Assembly (NCBI GenBank): GCA_026874595.1
Contig: CM049318.1
Span: forward strand, 9,652,741 to 9,716,740
From: Sipunculus nudus
Taxonomy: Eukaryota > Annelida > Sipuncula > Golfingiida > Sipunculidae
Direction: 5' to 3'
Length of the DNA stretch: 64,000 nt
Shown here: positions 1 to 10,050 of the stretch, one piece after another
Position numbering within the stretch: the stretch's first letter is position 1
How the letters are laid out: the number at the start of each line of letters is the position of its first letter
Translations under genes and position numbers: made by a program
The notes under the pieces: model-generated
What the model was told of the DNA's origin: nothing
Database searches by the model: none
What the model saw: the letters and a program-made list of their open reading frames with translations, nothing else

Positions 1-199
1 ACATTCAGGAAGACAGGGCCATACACATAAATTTGCTTACATTAAATTATAAAATTACTCAATACGTGTTACTGACGAATGACCTTGCTATATAATCATA
101 TAAAAATCAACTGACACTGCGAACACATAAATAATATGGAAGTGAGACTGCACGGAAACATGTATTTAAATAGAATATAATAGTGCGTGGTTTACTCAC

Positions 200-356
200 C
201 AGCTGCCGCCAGTGATTTCCAGGCATAGGTGCTCGGGTGGAGACGAGCGGGCACCCTTTCCCTGATCCAGGGACCGTCAGAGTTGAGGAACTGAGGTTGG
301 ACGGTGCCAACACAGCCCAGCTTTACAGCCCTCTGTAGCAGAGGCCTAGGAAGTAT
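200..356 (-). CDS. Amidohydrolase exon 4 (last exon in window)
   Basis: The exon follows a TTCCTGTCAG acceptor at 357 and ends before GTGAGT at 199, in phase 1. It reads ILPRPLLQRAVKLGCVGTVQ, then PQFLNSDGPWIRERV and YAWKSLAAAG. 'VGTVQPQF' and 'YAWKSL' are recognisable family segments; in relatives the second is usually 'YPWRSLLDAG' or similar. The remaining C-terminal part, including the conserved late aspartate ('GSDxP') region, lies outside the window to the left. Confidence 0.88.
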
Positions 357-1241
357 CTGACAGGAAGAAAAGTACAACTAATTAACATTATATTTAAAAA
401 AAATTAAAACAAAGTAGTCAGAGACTACATGCGTACTTCCGCAAAGATCCTAATCAAATTTTGCTGTGTGATACATGGAAATCATTGTGTCACCTTCACC
501 AACATCAGCTGTAAAACACTAGAACATAAGCGGCCCTAGATATGTGTGAGTAACTGGGATCCAGTAAGCGTCCTATCCTGAATTGGTGTAGAATCCTTAA
601 AAATATTTTATGTCCAGTTTCCCTAGCTTGAACGTTAATGAGTGTTTCTCGGGGTAGTTTTTCTAACCTTCAACAATAATTTTATCAAAATGCGCTTGTA
701 ATTGTGATTGGCTGATTTCTCCTGGGCAAGAAGAGAGTACAACCATTCAGTACATATAATATACAAGATACATGCACCGTGAGCAAACAGTGAAAGAAAT
801 AAGATCTAATTAGACAGTATGCACAGATAAATATAAAAGGTTCAAATATCTAATCATAAAATATACAAAGCGCAAAGCCATATTAATATATAACAGTTAA
901 ATGGGCTGTCTTAAGGACCAAAACATATATCTACAAGATTATGGTCTATATAATGTCAATGTATATTCAATTTTATGCATTTATCAAATAACCAAATAAA
1001 ATGTTTAGTAAAAAAATATACAAAGTGCAGTGCTATATTAAAATGTTTACTTTTGTCTAAGAAGAAAATCGCAAATTGATAACTGAAAAAGTAAATCGAA
1101 TCATATTTCGAACTGACTGAAATATAATTATTAGAAATGTACAATATTCATATGCATTCACAGACTGTCTTGAAGACAAAAACATATATCCATAAATTTG
1201 TGGTCAGGTAAACTCTATAAAGCTGATACTTTAATATAAAT

Positions 1242-2102
1242 TGTTACGGAACCTAATATCAACAGATCACGTAGTCGTGACGTACATAAATTTTGTAATG
1301 GAGATAAAAAGAAAATCAGATGCTGTAACACTAGGCAGCGTGAAATGTCTAGGGGAATGAATAAAGAAGTCAGTGTTTTTTGTTAACTAATAATTATAAT
1401 TTATTCTTAAAAAACCCTAAAATTACAATACACTAAATTAATACAATTGCACAGTATAACAACATTAGAACAGTATATCAAAACATGTATATTAATGAAG
1501 TGTACAGTGCCTGGATACCACCAATGTCTCAGCGACAACAAGTCCTTTAAAGCATATAATCCAGATGAAGAGTTCACATAAATCTTCTCAGAGTATAACA
1601 GTCAAGTTCAATCACAAAATCAATTTGTTGTAATTCGAAAGTGAAGTTCTGATAGTGATCCCAAAGGAAAACTGAAGACTAATTAAAATCCGTTACAAAT
1701 TCGAAGAAAATCTATAACTGCTGAAATTATCGGATAGGTCCACAAACTGGCTAACACTCTTCCGTGTACGCTGGAATGCTCCCTCGACTCTAAAACACAG
1801 CCCCTTTTTATAACTTTTCACCTCAAGCCGAGAACTTTTCATTTCTCGAACAATCCAAAGAACCCAATAGTAAACACGTTACAGGAAACATCTAGAACAA
1901 CGAACGCTGTGTCTCTACATACCAGGGTTCACACGTGGGCCGGCCCGTCTCGGCCAGGCGAGAAAGCCACAGACTAGCATGACCGCTGTTTACACATCAG
2001 ACCCAAAGCATGGGCCGGGCTATGCCGCCATAGCAACGGACAATGCTAGCGCTGCACATACATGTAAGACTGCTGCATACAATAAAAGAGACATCTGTAA
2101 CA
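1242..2102 (-). mobile_element. Solo LTR, Ty3/gypsy-type, 861 bp
   Basis: The segment begins TGTTAC and ends GTAACA, and has the 4-bp direct repeat AAAT immediately on both sides (1238-1241 and 2103-2106). Read on the minus strand it aligns along its length with the plus-strand LTR at 54886-55693; for example the last ~150 bases share 'CATTCCCCTAGACATTTC' and 'ATTAGGTTCCGTAACA'. It carries TATAAAAAGGGG (1801-1812) and AATAAA (1400-1405, reverse strand). No internal region adjoins it, so it is best explained as a solo LTR left by recombination inside the amidohydrolase intron. Confidence 0.85.
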
Positions 2103-2429
2103 AAATTCAATTTTATGCTCTGGGAAAATAACTGTCGTGCAGCCAAAGTAACAAACCAATTGACCAACACACTAGCGACGCATATTGGGGTTCACAACAC
2201 CGAGATTGTTGTGTGTTGGCCGGAAGGTGGCCTTTCTAGATTGTCTGTTGCAAGTGTTTAGGAACGGATTTGGAGGTAATTGCAATAGTAGCCGCTTATG
2301 TTGGCGCTTGTGTCTATTTCCAAGACAACGCTAGTATGGAACTAGAGAGAAAGAAACAACAGAGAAGAAGAAGACGACATTCATGTTGAGACATGGCAGG
2401 ATGGATGCAAGACAACAGAAAATTGCCTC

Positions 2430-2800
2430 TTGATTGGCTGGAACGCATTGAAGTCCATAACATTGGCCCACTCCGCGTGGTGCTACGTGTCGGTATGTGT
2501 CGTGAAAAGTGCGTCGCACGTCCAATTCCACTACACGATCTGTGTGGATGTGTGTCGGAAAGAAACCGACGCTACCCGACACGTGTTTTCATCGCACGAC
2601 ATATCGAACATGTTCGATCATATTGCAAGGGCCGCGCTGCAAAGCCAACATGCTTCTTGTGTCATGTGCTTCTCCACGACGTGTCTTGTCAGCTGGTCCA
2701 CTGCCACGACACAAGCGGACATCATGACACACCGGATGTCATCTGTGTCGTGAAGTGTGTCGGGACGCGTGTCGGCTTTGGTGGGTTCGCCATTAATATA
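2430..2800. repeat. CpG-rich block with GTGTCG/CGACAC motifs in amidohydrolase intron
   Basis: This stretch is much richer in GC and CpG than its surroundings and repeats short motifs. A near-copy of 'TGTGTCGTGAA' followed by GTGTGTCG or GTGCGTCG occurs near 2496 and again near 2743. A plus-strand open frame (2393-2878, 161 codons) covers it, but the protein resembles nothing known, is rich in C, H and R, and lies antisense in an intron. It is more likely a decayed transposon than a gene. Confidence 0.4.
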
Positions 2801-2971
2801 GAAATTAATCCTTCCTGGATGAATCTATTTTTTTTTGGCACGGTGAAGCAATTTCTTAATGAAAACTCGAAATTATGACCACCAACGGGACCCCGATAAA
2901 GTGGTCGCAATATCGAGGTGATTGTCAAAGCGAGGTCTGATATAAAAAAAAAGAATTCGAAACGTGAAATG

Positions 2972-2977
<6 letters not shown>

Positions 2978-3025
<48 letters not shown>

Positions 3026-3026
3026 C
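2978..3026. repeat. (AT)n microsatellite
   Basis: An almost pure AT dinucleotide array between the CpG-rich block and amidohydrolase exon 3. Confidence 0.95.
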
Positions 3027-3211
3027 TAGAAAGTATCTGAATATATCTTAATATTACGACCTAAAAGTCTGGCATGGTAAATTCTCTGAACGACATAAGG
3101 TTTTGAATTTAATTATAATTAAAGTTGGAAACGTGCTGGACAAAAACTTAGTGGACAACATCCCCTGCCGAGATAATGTTTGGTTTATTATCGATGACAT
3201 TACACACTAAC

Positions 3212-3364
3212 CGAGCAATGTGTGAGTATTGGTCTCATCTCCCTGGACACGCCCACTTTCTCTAGAGTACTGATAGCGACCTCTGCCGCCCGGTCCCCGA
3301 TGATATGGATCTCCAAGCGGTAACCGAGACTGTTAGCTTCGCTGATCTTTGCTTCGAAGTCCGT
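3212..3364 (-). CDS. Amidohydrolase exon 3
   Basis: A 153-nt exon of 51 codons in phase 0 at both ends, with a TTAG acceptor at 3366-3365 and a GTTAGT donor from 3211. It encodes TDFEAKISEANSLGYRLEIH, then IIGDRAAEVAISTLEKVG, ending in ILTHCS. The 'HxIGDRA' and 'xxTHC' motifs hold metal- or substrate-contacting histidine and aspartate positions in amidohydrolase family 3. The length and phase fit exactly between exons 2 and 4. Confidence 0.9.
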
Positions 3365-3426
3365 CTAATGACAAAAATGTATTAACAATAAGACTTTATC
3401 AGACAATTTGGTCATGCCTTAAGTTA

Positions 3427-4799
3427 GCATTCCACATATGCGAAATCAATATCTATGCGTGTACTGTAAGTATGCGTACGCCGCTTGAAATAGGACACAT
3501 ATAATTCTTTTGCAGCAATTTCATTGAAAGGTATGTATATGCATAATGTGAGCAGTAAAACTTGGGATATAGCCGACTAGCTGATAAACCCGGTATACCG
3601 GGCTTTTTACCGGGGTTTGGGAGATACATTTACTGAGATATTGAATGTTGGCTCATTTTTTATTATAAAAGTAAAAAGAAAATATAGATTTTTAGTGGGA
3701 TACTCTCGGAATACGATATGTACAAATATTTTTACTGTTATTTTGTGGCACTGTGCTCGTGGCAAAAATCATACCCCGGTATGTTTACCTTGAAGACCTG
3801 GTCAGTGATGGTTTACATTGCGAACTGGAATGAGACGCGGAGGCATACAGAGTTTTGTTGATATTTGACTGGTTTCTATCGTTGGACGTATAAAGAATAG
3901 GTTGATGTGAGGAACATATGAAAGATTAATTAAATGTACGTTGCAAGGAAACTGTTCCTGAAGAAGGAAACAGAAATATGCATACATCGTAAGTAGCAGA
4001 AGCGGACCCAGCGGAACTCCATGCAGTGGGTCCGTATCCCATTTTCATACACCGCAACCTTTTTTTTCATCGTATCTGACAAAATTTGAGACCTAAAACC
4101 CCCGCCACCACCCAATCCCACCCCACCCCAGCCCTGTTCCTGAAATTGGAACCTTGAACTAAGTTTTGTCATTAATCCTCCTGGGTTAAACTCTCCATTT
4201 CATAAAGCGAGAACCGTGTTTTTCTCTTTACTGACCACGCACGTGGGTCATATCCCTCATTGAAAGCAAGCGTTATTCATATGAACAACAGTCCTTAGTG
4301 ACCACGATGCACGCATTCCGGTGATTGCCAAAAGCAGTTCGGCTGTGCTCGGTATAAAAACGGAAAAATCACTCAAATTATATGTATATTAAAAATTATT
4401 TATTTTCATATCGCCTGTGTCACTGCGGGGATAATAACCTTTAAAATGATGTATGGCACAATATTGTACACAACGCGGTTTTAGAGAACATCGAGCACAA
4501 ACGTGAACCGAATTCCTTTTATAAGTATTAGATGCTGTGGATTCACCTACCAGAATAATACCTTACAACAGACGTCAAAGTGTGCAATGCTCCCGTCCGT
4601 TTCAATGGATAAGCGTTTTCAACCGTTACAGTGAGCGATCCAAACATCCTGCATTCGCATAGACGCATATATACGCATACAAACTGCATACGTAAATCTG
4701 CAAATTGTTTACCACTCCGAGAAAATATAAGGTGTCCGATCTCTAGCTGCTCAGATACGCATACATATCACACGTACTGCATACGCATATATTGAATGC
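3427..4799. mobile_element. Putative degenerate TIR element in amidohydrolase intron 2
   Basis: The left ~80 bases (3427-3505) and the reverse complement of 4721-4799 are similar. Both start GCATTC, continue with an ATATGCG motif, then GTATGCGTA, and then GGACAC followed by ATAT. Copies of GCATAC/GCATAT are concentrated near both ends, as in subterminal repeats of non-autonomous DNA transposons. No transposase and no clear target duplication could be found, so the boundaries are approximate. The internal part also holds a 14-bp perfect palindrome CCCGGTATACCGGG at 3589-3602. Confidence 0.45.
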
Positions 4800-5049
4800 C
4801 ACGTTTACTATTAATTTTTAATAACAACCCAGACTTGAGGACAGAGTATTGCATTCATATTAAAAAAGATTTTTCTCTTGAGGTATTCTCTTAAGGTATG
4901 AACCTTGATGCTACACGGAATGTTCGTGTAAATCTTGTATACCTTTAGATAACTTCATAGGTTTGACAAAGAAAATATATCCTTTACATTAATTTACATC
5001 ATAAACGTTTTCATAAATAAGCTGAATAAGCAAACGGTTGTATATTTGC

Positions 5050-5516
5050 CTCTTTCTCTATCAGCAAACCGCAGTCGTCTTCAGTTCCCAAGTACGGCTC
5101 AGTCATCGCAGCAGTGCAGCCCCCTAGCGAGCCATCCGTGAAAAACTTTACACGGTCACATGATAGCAACGGACCACGTGTCTCCCCGGGAGCCGGGAAA
5201 ACTCCACTCCCACGTGACGAGTAAAATGCTGAGAAGAAAACACGGATAGGAAGCTCCCCGTTATCAGCTAGTTCACAGTAATGCCGCCAGGTGGCAGGCT
5301 CTATGGCGTGCACGGCAGTCAGTCCATGACGTAGGCAGAAATTGAGCGCTTCTTTGATGCAGGCCGTTATCTCCTTGTCGTCAGGTTGCGCTTTTTCCGC
5401 GAAGGGATACACGGCGCTGTCCCTCAGTACTCCTGTCGGCTCACCAGAACGGGGGTGTCCCTCAGGAAACCGGTCTATAGTGCCCCCTACCGGCGAAGGC
5501 GTCTCCTTTGTGACAC
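5050..5516 (-). CDS. Amidohydrolase exon 2
   Basis: The exon starts after an AAG acceptor at 5517 and completes the glycine codon split with exon 1, giving the continuous run LGVTKETPSPVGGTIDRF. It then carries the 'GEPTGVLRDSA' segment typical of the family, a helical region, and 'RVKFFTDGSLGG'. Its lysine is the usual metal-bridging candidate. The coding match ends at 'GLLIEKE'; the next bases are GCAAAT rather than GT. A GC donor here keeps phase 0 and gives an ungapped fit to exon 3, whereas nearby GT options (for example at about 5038) break the phase. The boundary at 5050 is therefore inferred. Confidence 0.85.
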
Positions 5517-5896
5517 CTTAATGTTGAAAATGTATAAATGTAAAAAAGTTTGCATCATTATTTGAAACATATATGATTTTGTTAAAAATGAATGAATGCA
5601 CGTTATGACATGTCAATTCATTAAATATTTATTAAATCATCATATCGGTTCAGTAATGAACTATTTGTAGGAGCATGCATAGCAGGTATAGGTAAAGACG
5701 ATCTAAAAATGTTTTTAACTTTTCCTTAATTGGTGAATGATAATTTAAGTAAATTTTTTTTTTTCAAAATTTATTCAATAGAATAATACTTTTCATATTT
5801 ACATTCCAGGCAGTCTTATTGGTAATACCATATAACTACTTAATAACTGTAAAATGCAAATATCAATTGTTGTTTATAAACATATTTTTTTCTCAC
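5517..5896 (-). other. Amidohydrolase intron 1, no further feature
   Basis: A GT-AG intron of 380 bp (donor GTGAGA, acceptor CATTAAG). It is AT-rich with a T-run at about 5755-5765. I see no repeat or coding signal in it. Confidence 0.8.
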
Positions 5897-6368
5897 CGAG
5901 AAGTTGAAGCGCCTTTGAGTTGACGGCAGCAATATGGATACAGACTCGTGTAGTAAAGACAGGTATATCAGGACAGACCTCATCTAAATCTTCTTTGGTC
6001 GGAAACCTTCCCAACATCTCCTGGTCCCATCCCCTTCCGATGATCCACTTGACTTCTTGTTGCGCGCGCACATACGATTTTAACCTCGATTTGAATTCGG
6101 CAATAGAGGTACATCCTCTAAGGTCAAGGACGCGAAGGGCTTCCCCGTATACGCTGACGTGAATATGGGAATCCTGCAGCCCTGGAAGCACACGTTGACC
6201 CTGTAAGTCACGTGACTGCGCAGCCGAGAAATCTCTCAGCGGTGGATCAGTCTTTCCCACAGCTGTGACGTAGCCTGTCGTCTGATCAATAACCATCCAG
6301 CTTTGGTCGCCATCATCTCCCCATATTTTTCCATTGTAGAACAGGATTTTAGACCCACTGTCGGGCAT
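5897..6368 (-). CDS. Amidohydrolase exon 1 (start codon exon)
   Basis: Begins with an ATG at 6368 (MPDSGSKILFYNGKIWG) and ends in phase 1 before a GTGAGA donor at 5896. The first ~60 residues form the small beta-sandwich typical of amidohydrolases: 'ILFYNGKIW', a cofactor-free strand region, then 'GQRVLPGLQDSHIH'. The HxH pair binds the catalytic metals in this superfamily. Downstream, 'IIGRGWDQE' and 'PVFTTRVCIHIAAVNSKAL' match conserved family stretches. This ATG is chosen because it sits just before the first conserved strand and gives the expected distance to the HxH motif. No TATA box was identified upstream. Confidence 0.9.
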
Positions 6369-7147
6369 TGTCGTAAAATTTCAAAAACACTTATGCTTAA
6401 ATTGTCCTGCAACTGTTACAGCACACCTGCTCGAACTCCGTGAAACAGCGAATATCTAGAGGGACGCTAGTGTACTGGTGATCCTCTATATAGATGCCTG
6501 AGCTCGCTCGATGAATGCACACACACGGCTGTGGTTTTAACAATACGGTACTGAGCCTGCATGGGGGTCTATGATCTTGCACGGTTTACGTTCACTGTAT
6601 GTTACCTGTTTTTATCCCACAATGTGCTCGCTAGCGTGCCGTGTGTGCACCTTGACCTTTGCACTCCCTTTGTTATATTCTATAGGCCTACCTTATCTGA
6701 ATGCAGATTTAAGTGTGCCTGGCACACAATGTATACATCCTGATCACATTGTCCACTGTGTGTGTGTGTGTGTGTGCATGCGTGAGGCACAACAGTTTAA
6801 AGGGCAAAGGGCAGAATTTACTGCAGCTGTCCAGGGAGAGAAAATATTGGACAATATCAACTAACTACAAGTAAAAAATTATTGATAGATGCATAGATTT
6901 TACTTATGTCTCTTTTGCACATATTTCTATATATGCACACATTGTGTTACTTGTTTGTATTGTGCACTGTGCACATTTTTCAACCATATTGATGGGAATA
7001 GTGAAGTGCAGACTGATGTTATGTGTAGATGGAGATCACTCAAGATTGTGACCAATATTTAAGATATATTATTGTACTTGTGTCAGTATGTTTTGCTCAC
7101 GTGCAATATATGGAGATGAAACATGGGCCATGGGCCTTGAAGTTACG

Positions 7148-7148
<1 letters not shown>

Positions 7149-7209
<61 letters not shown>
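7149..7209. repeat. (AT)n microsatellite, about 30 units
   Basis: A pure TA dinucleotide array, one of the longest in the window. Confidence 0.97.
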
Positions 7210-7211
<2 letters not shown>

Positions 7212-7976
7212 GCAGCAAATTTCTTTACTCATAAAACAAATGTATTTTGAATTGGTTATTGAATTATTTATTGTAGAATTTGAAACAATGTATTGAACCA
7301 CTTGTATAACTGCATGCATCTGACCAGGTTCGGGTTTCTGAAATATTTCATGTGTGTCAATATAACAATATACATTGGATATGATGTCATTCCTGAATAC
7401 CAATACCGGATTGCCGACTACCTTTCTGCCGAAACGTCGATTTGCCGACTATGTCAATAAAATTTTAATATGAAGGGGGTTTCTGGGTATGATGCTTGAA
7501 ATAATTCCTTATGTTCAAAATTCATTATGTTGTATATATAATGTGAGGAAAATGTCGGCTAAACAAACACAGGATATCTCCTCATGGCAAAGAAGAGACC
7601 GGCTTATTCAATCAAATAAAACGGTTATCAGTGATCAAAATATATCCTGTTTTCCTCTGTGGATGCACGGGCATAAGACTAGATATATTTGATAAGAACT
7701 GATCAACCGATCGTCAAAAAGCACATAACAAACAGCAAAAGTTTCTGTGTTTTAAGTGTTTTGTTACATTTGTATGGGCGTTTTTATCTATAGTGATCAT
7801 ATGGTTTATTTACCAATAAATAAAAAAAACTTTTAAACGATGCATATCTTGGAATCTTTGTCCCCTGTTGTGATTAAGAGGCTGTTTATATATATATATA
7901 TATATACCGACAATATATATGTTTGCAGAATGAATCCTATGGTGCTCTTTCAGCGGATGCTAAGAGCTGGTCTATA

Positions 7977-7978
<2 letters not shown>

Positions 7979-8026
<48 letters not shown>

Positions 8027-8027
8027 A
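7979..8027. repeat. (AT)n microsatellite
   Basis: A TA array with a short TTTATA tail at its right end. Confidence 0.95.
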
Positions 8028-8248
8028 ATTCCTTGGACAATTCAAGCGCTGGTTGGCAACTTGGTGCGTCACAAAAATAAACGCAATGTTAACTCTACCT
8101 GGGCAAATTTATTAATCTTTTAACCGTATCAAACAGTTATAATATAAAAGTTTGAAATTGAAAAATTAAACACGAAGAAGTAAAGTATTAGCCTGATTAA
8201 AGCTAATCAGCTTATTAAATTTGTAAATCTGACGCACTGTAAACAGCC

Positions 8249-8250
<2 letters not shown>

Positions 8251-8284
<34 letters not shown>

Positions 8285-8363
8285 TTATTTATTTATTTTT
8301 TTTATATATATAATTTATATATATACATATATACAAATTATATATATTTATATTTATATATAT
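8251..8363. repeat. Compound (AT)n / (TTTA)n microsatellite
   Basis: About 30 bp of TA is followed by TTTA tetranucleotides and then several shorter TATATA stretches up to about 8363. Confidence 0.9.
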
Positions 8364-9169
8364 TGGTTCAGAGTTTAATTTCATGTCCACCGTCAATACA
8401 CTTCTTCAGACACGTCCCGCCGTGTGGGCTCATTGTGAACAAGGTTTATGCAATTAGTAAGTTAGAAACTTGCATTGAACAATTTGCCCCTGTTGACATT
8501 TTTTTGAAAGCTAGAAATAAATAGAAACTTTGTTTTTATGGAACTTTTTTGAATTTTTAAGCGTTTTATTAAAATCGAAAAAAATCGATAAAAATCCCCA
8601 GGGTTTTATTTTTTACTTTGTGAGTCAAGTTTAAAAAATTAAGATTTTACAGCGTATTTAATTTGGAAACTCTCTCAACACATTTTATTTGTTACTTTTT
8701 ACTTAATAAAGTTCGTCCAAATAAATTTAGGCGTAAAATTAAAAACGTGTTTTAGTTCACATATTAACGATTACACATATGTCACAGATTGTGTGTTTCG
8801 GACAAATAACGCTCCGAAGATAGCTGGGGGTTAAGTGATTGACAGACCTGATTTTATCCATTATACTGTCGGGAACATTTCCAATATATCGAATCATTAG
8901 ATCCGTATTCTTTTAAGTCAACATTAATTATATCACATATTTAACTAGATGTCATTGGACAATGGTCCTCAGAGGGCCCCACATTTATGCTAGTACTGGA
9001 CTAGTTTACATATGGGTGAAAAATTAAGTTAAATTTGAAACATATGACAAACTGCAACAGGTATTTATCAATATGCATGAGGGAAAAAATCCTACTGGAT
9101 CTTATGATATTAAAGAAGATATGTCTGAAATAAAGTGTGCAATAGAAAATCACCGAATGTAGTCTGTTA

Positions 9170-10050
9170 GCCATATTTGATTTAGAGCAAGTCTGTAATT
9201 CAACAGGTCTGGAGCCCTCATAGGCACCAATGATCCCTGTGAATTTGGGAAAGCTGCAGCTGGTTGTTGTTTAATAATCGCGTGCGAAAGAAAATCAGCG
9301 ATCGGGCTGTGTTGGCAATAATGGAATTCCAACAGGTCTGTAATTCAATAGGTCTGGAGCCCTCATATGTTCCAACCATCCCCGAAAAATTGGAAAAGCT
9401 GAAGTATGTGGTTCTTGAGTTATCGCGCGAAATAAATCAGGGATTCGGCCGGGCCGCCATATCGGAATTTCGACAGGTCTGTAATTCAATAGTTCTGGTA
9501 CCCTTATAGGTACCGATGATCCCTGTGAATTAAGGAAAGCTGCAGTATGTTGTTGTTGAGTTATCGCGCGCGAAAGAAAATCAGGGATTGGGCTGTGGTG
9601 ATCATATTGGAATTCTGACAAGTCTGTAATTCAATAGGTCTGGAGCCGTCATAGGTACCGATGATCCCTGTGAATTAGGGAAAGCTGCAGTATGTTGTTG
9701 TTGAGTTATCGCGCGCGATAGAAAACAAGAGATTGGGCTGTGGCGGCCATATTGAGTCCCGACAAGTCTGTAATTCAATCGGTTTAGAGCCGTCAAAAGT
9801 ACAAATCATCCCTGTAAATTTGGGGAAGCTGCAGTACAGTGCAGTATGCTGTTGTTGAGTTATTGCGTGCGAAAGAAAATCAGCGAATGGGCTGCATGTG
9901 GCGACCATATTGGAATTCCGACAGGTCTGTAATTCGAAAGGTCTGGAGCCCTTATAGGTATCAATCATCCCTGTGAATTTGGGAAATCTGCAGTATGTTG
10001 TTGTTGCGTTATCGCGCGCAATATAAAGTGTCACTGACGGAAGTACGCAG
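9170..10050. repeat. Tandem satellite, ~145-bp unit, six copies
   Basis: The anchor TCTGTAATTC recurs at 9192, 9337, 9478, 9623, 9767 and 9926, giving spacings of 145, 141, 145, 144 and 159 bp. Each unit also carries 'GGTCTGGAGCC', 'GATCCCTGTGAATT', 'GAGTTATCGCGCG' and 'GAAAGAAAATCAG'. Copies differ by substitutions and small indels. The last copy runs into a tail with GGACGGA-type repeats and 'GGTGATCACTATAGGACACC' near 10084-10103, an end I associate with dispersed repeats in mollusc genomes (recollection, not checked). Open frames on both strands through the array are repeat artefacts. Confidence 0.92.

Larger units (their letters stand above)
200..6368 (-). other. Gene locus: amidohydrolase family 3 (YtcJ-like), 5' part, four exons
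   Basis: Four minus-strand exons join in phase into 416 codons plus one base; the gene continues beyond the left edge. The product is a metal-dependent hydrolase of the amidohydrolase 3 / YtcJ group, whose usual length is roughly 530 residues, so about a fifth is missing. Family landmarks appear in order: a DSHIH metal-binding motif early (exon 1), a KFFTDGSLGG segment with the lysine typical of the bridging position (exon 2), HIIGDRA and LTHC histidine motifs (exon 3), and a VGTVQPQF segment (exon 4). Substrates of this group are poorly defined, so a specific reaction cannot be assigned. No signal peptide or membrane segment is visible, which suggests a cytosolic enzyme. Junction phases are 1, 0 and 0, with phase 1 at the left edge. 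The gene model is inferred from splice signals and family motifs. Confidence 0.9.
6369..9150. other. Intergenic DNA upstream of the amidohydrolase start; simple repeats only
   Basis: No conserved open frame was found. The segment holds a (TG)n tract (6756-6777) and (AT)n arrays at 7149-7209, 7886-7907, 7979-8027 and a compound AT/TTTA array at 8251-8363. The open frames here read IYIYIY through the AT arrays and are artefacts. The amidohydrolase promoter should lie just right of 6368, but no TATA box or other motif can be defended. Confidence 0.7.
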
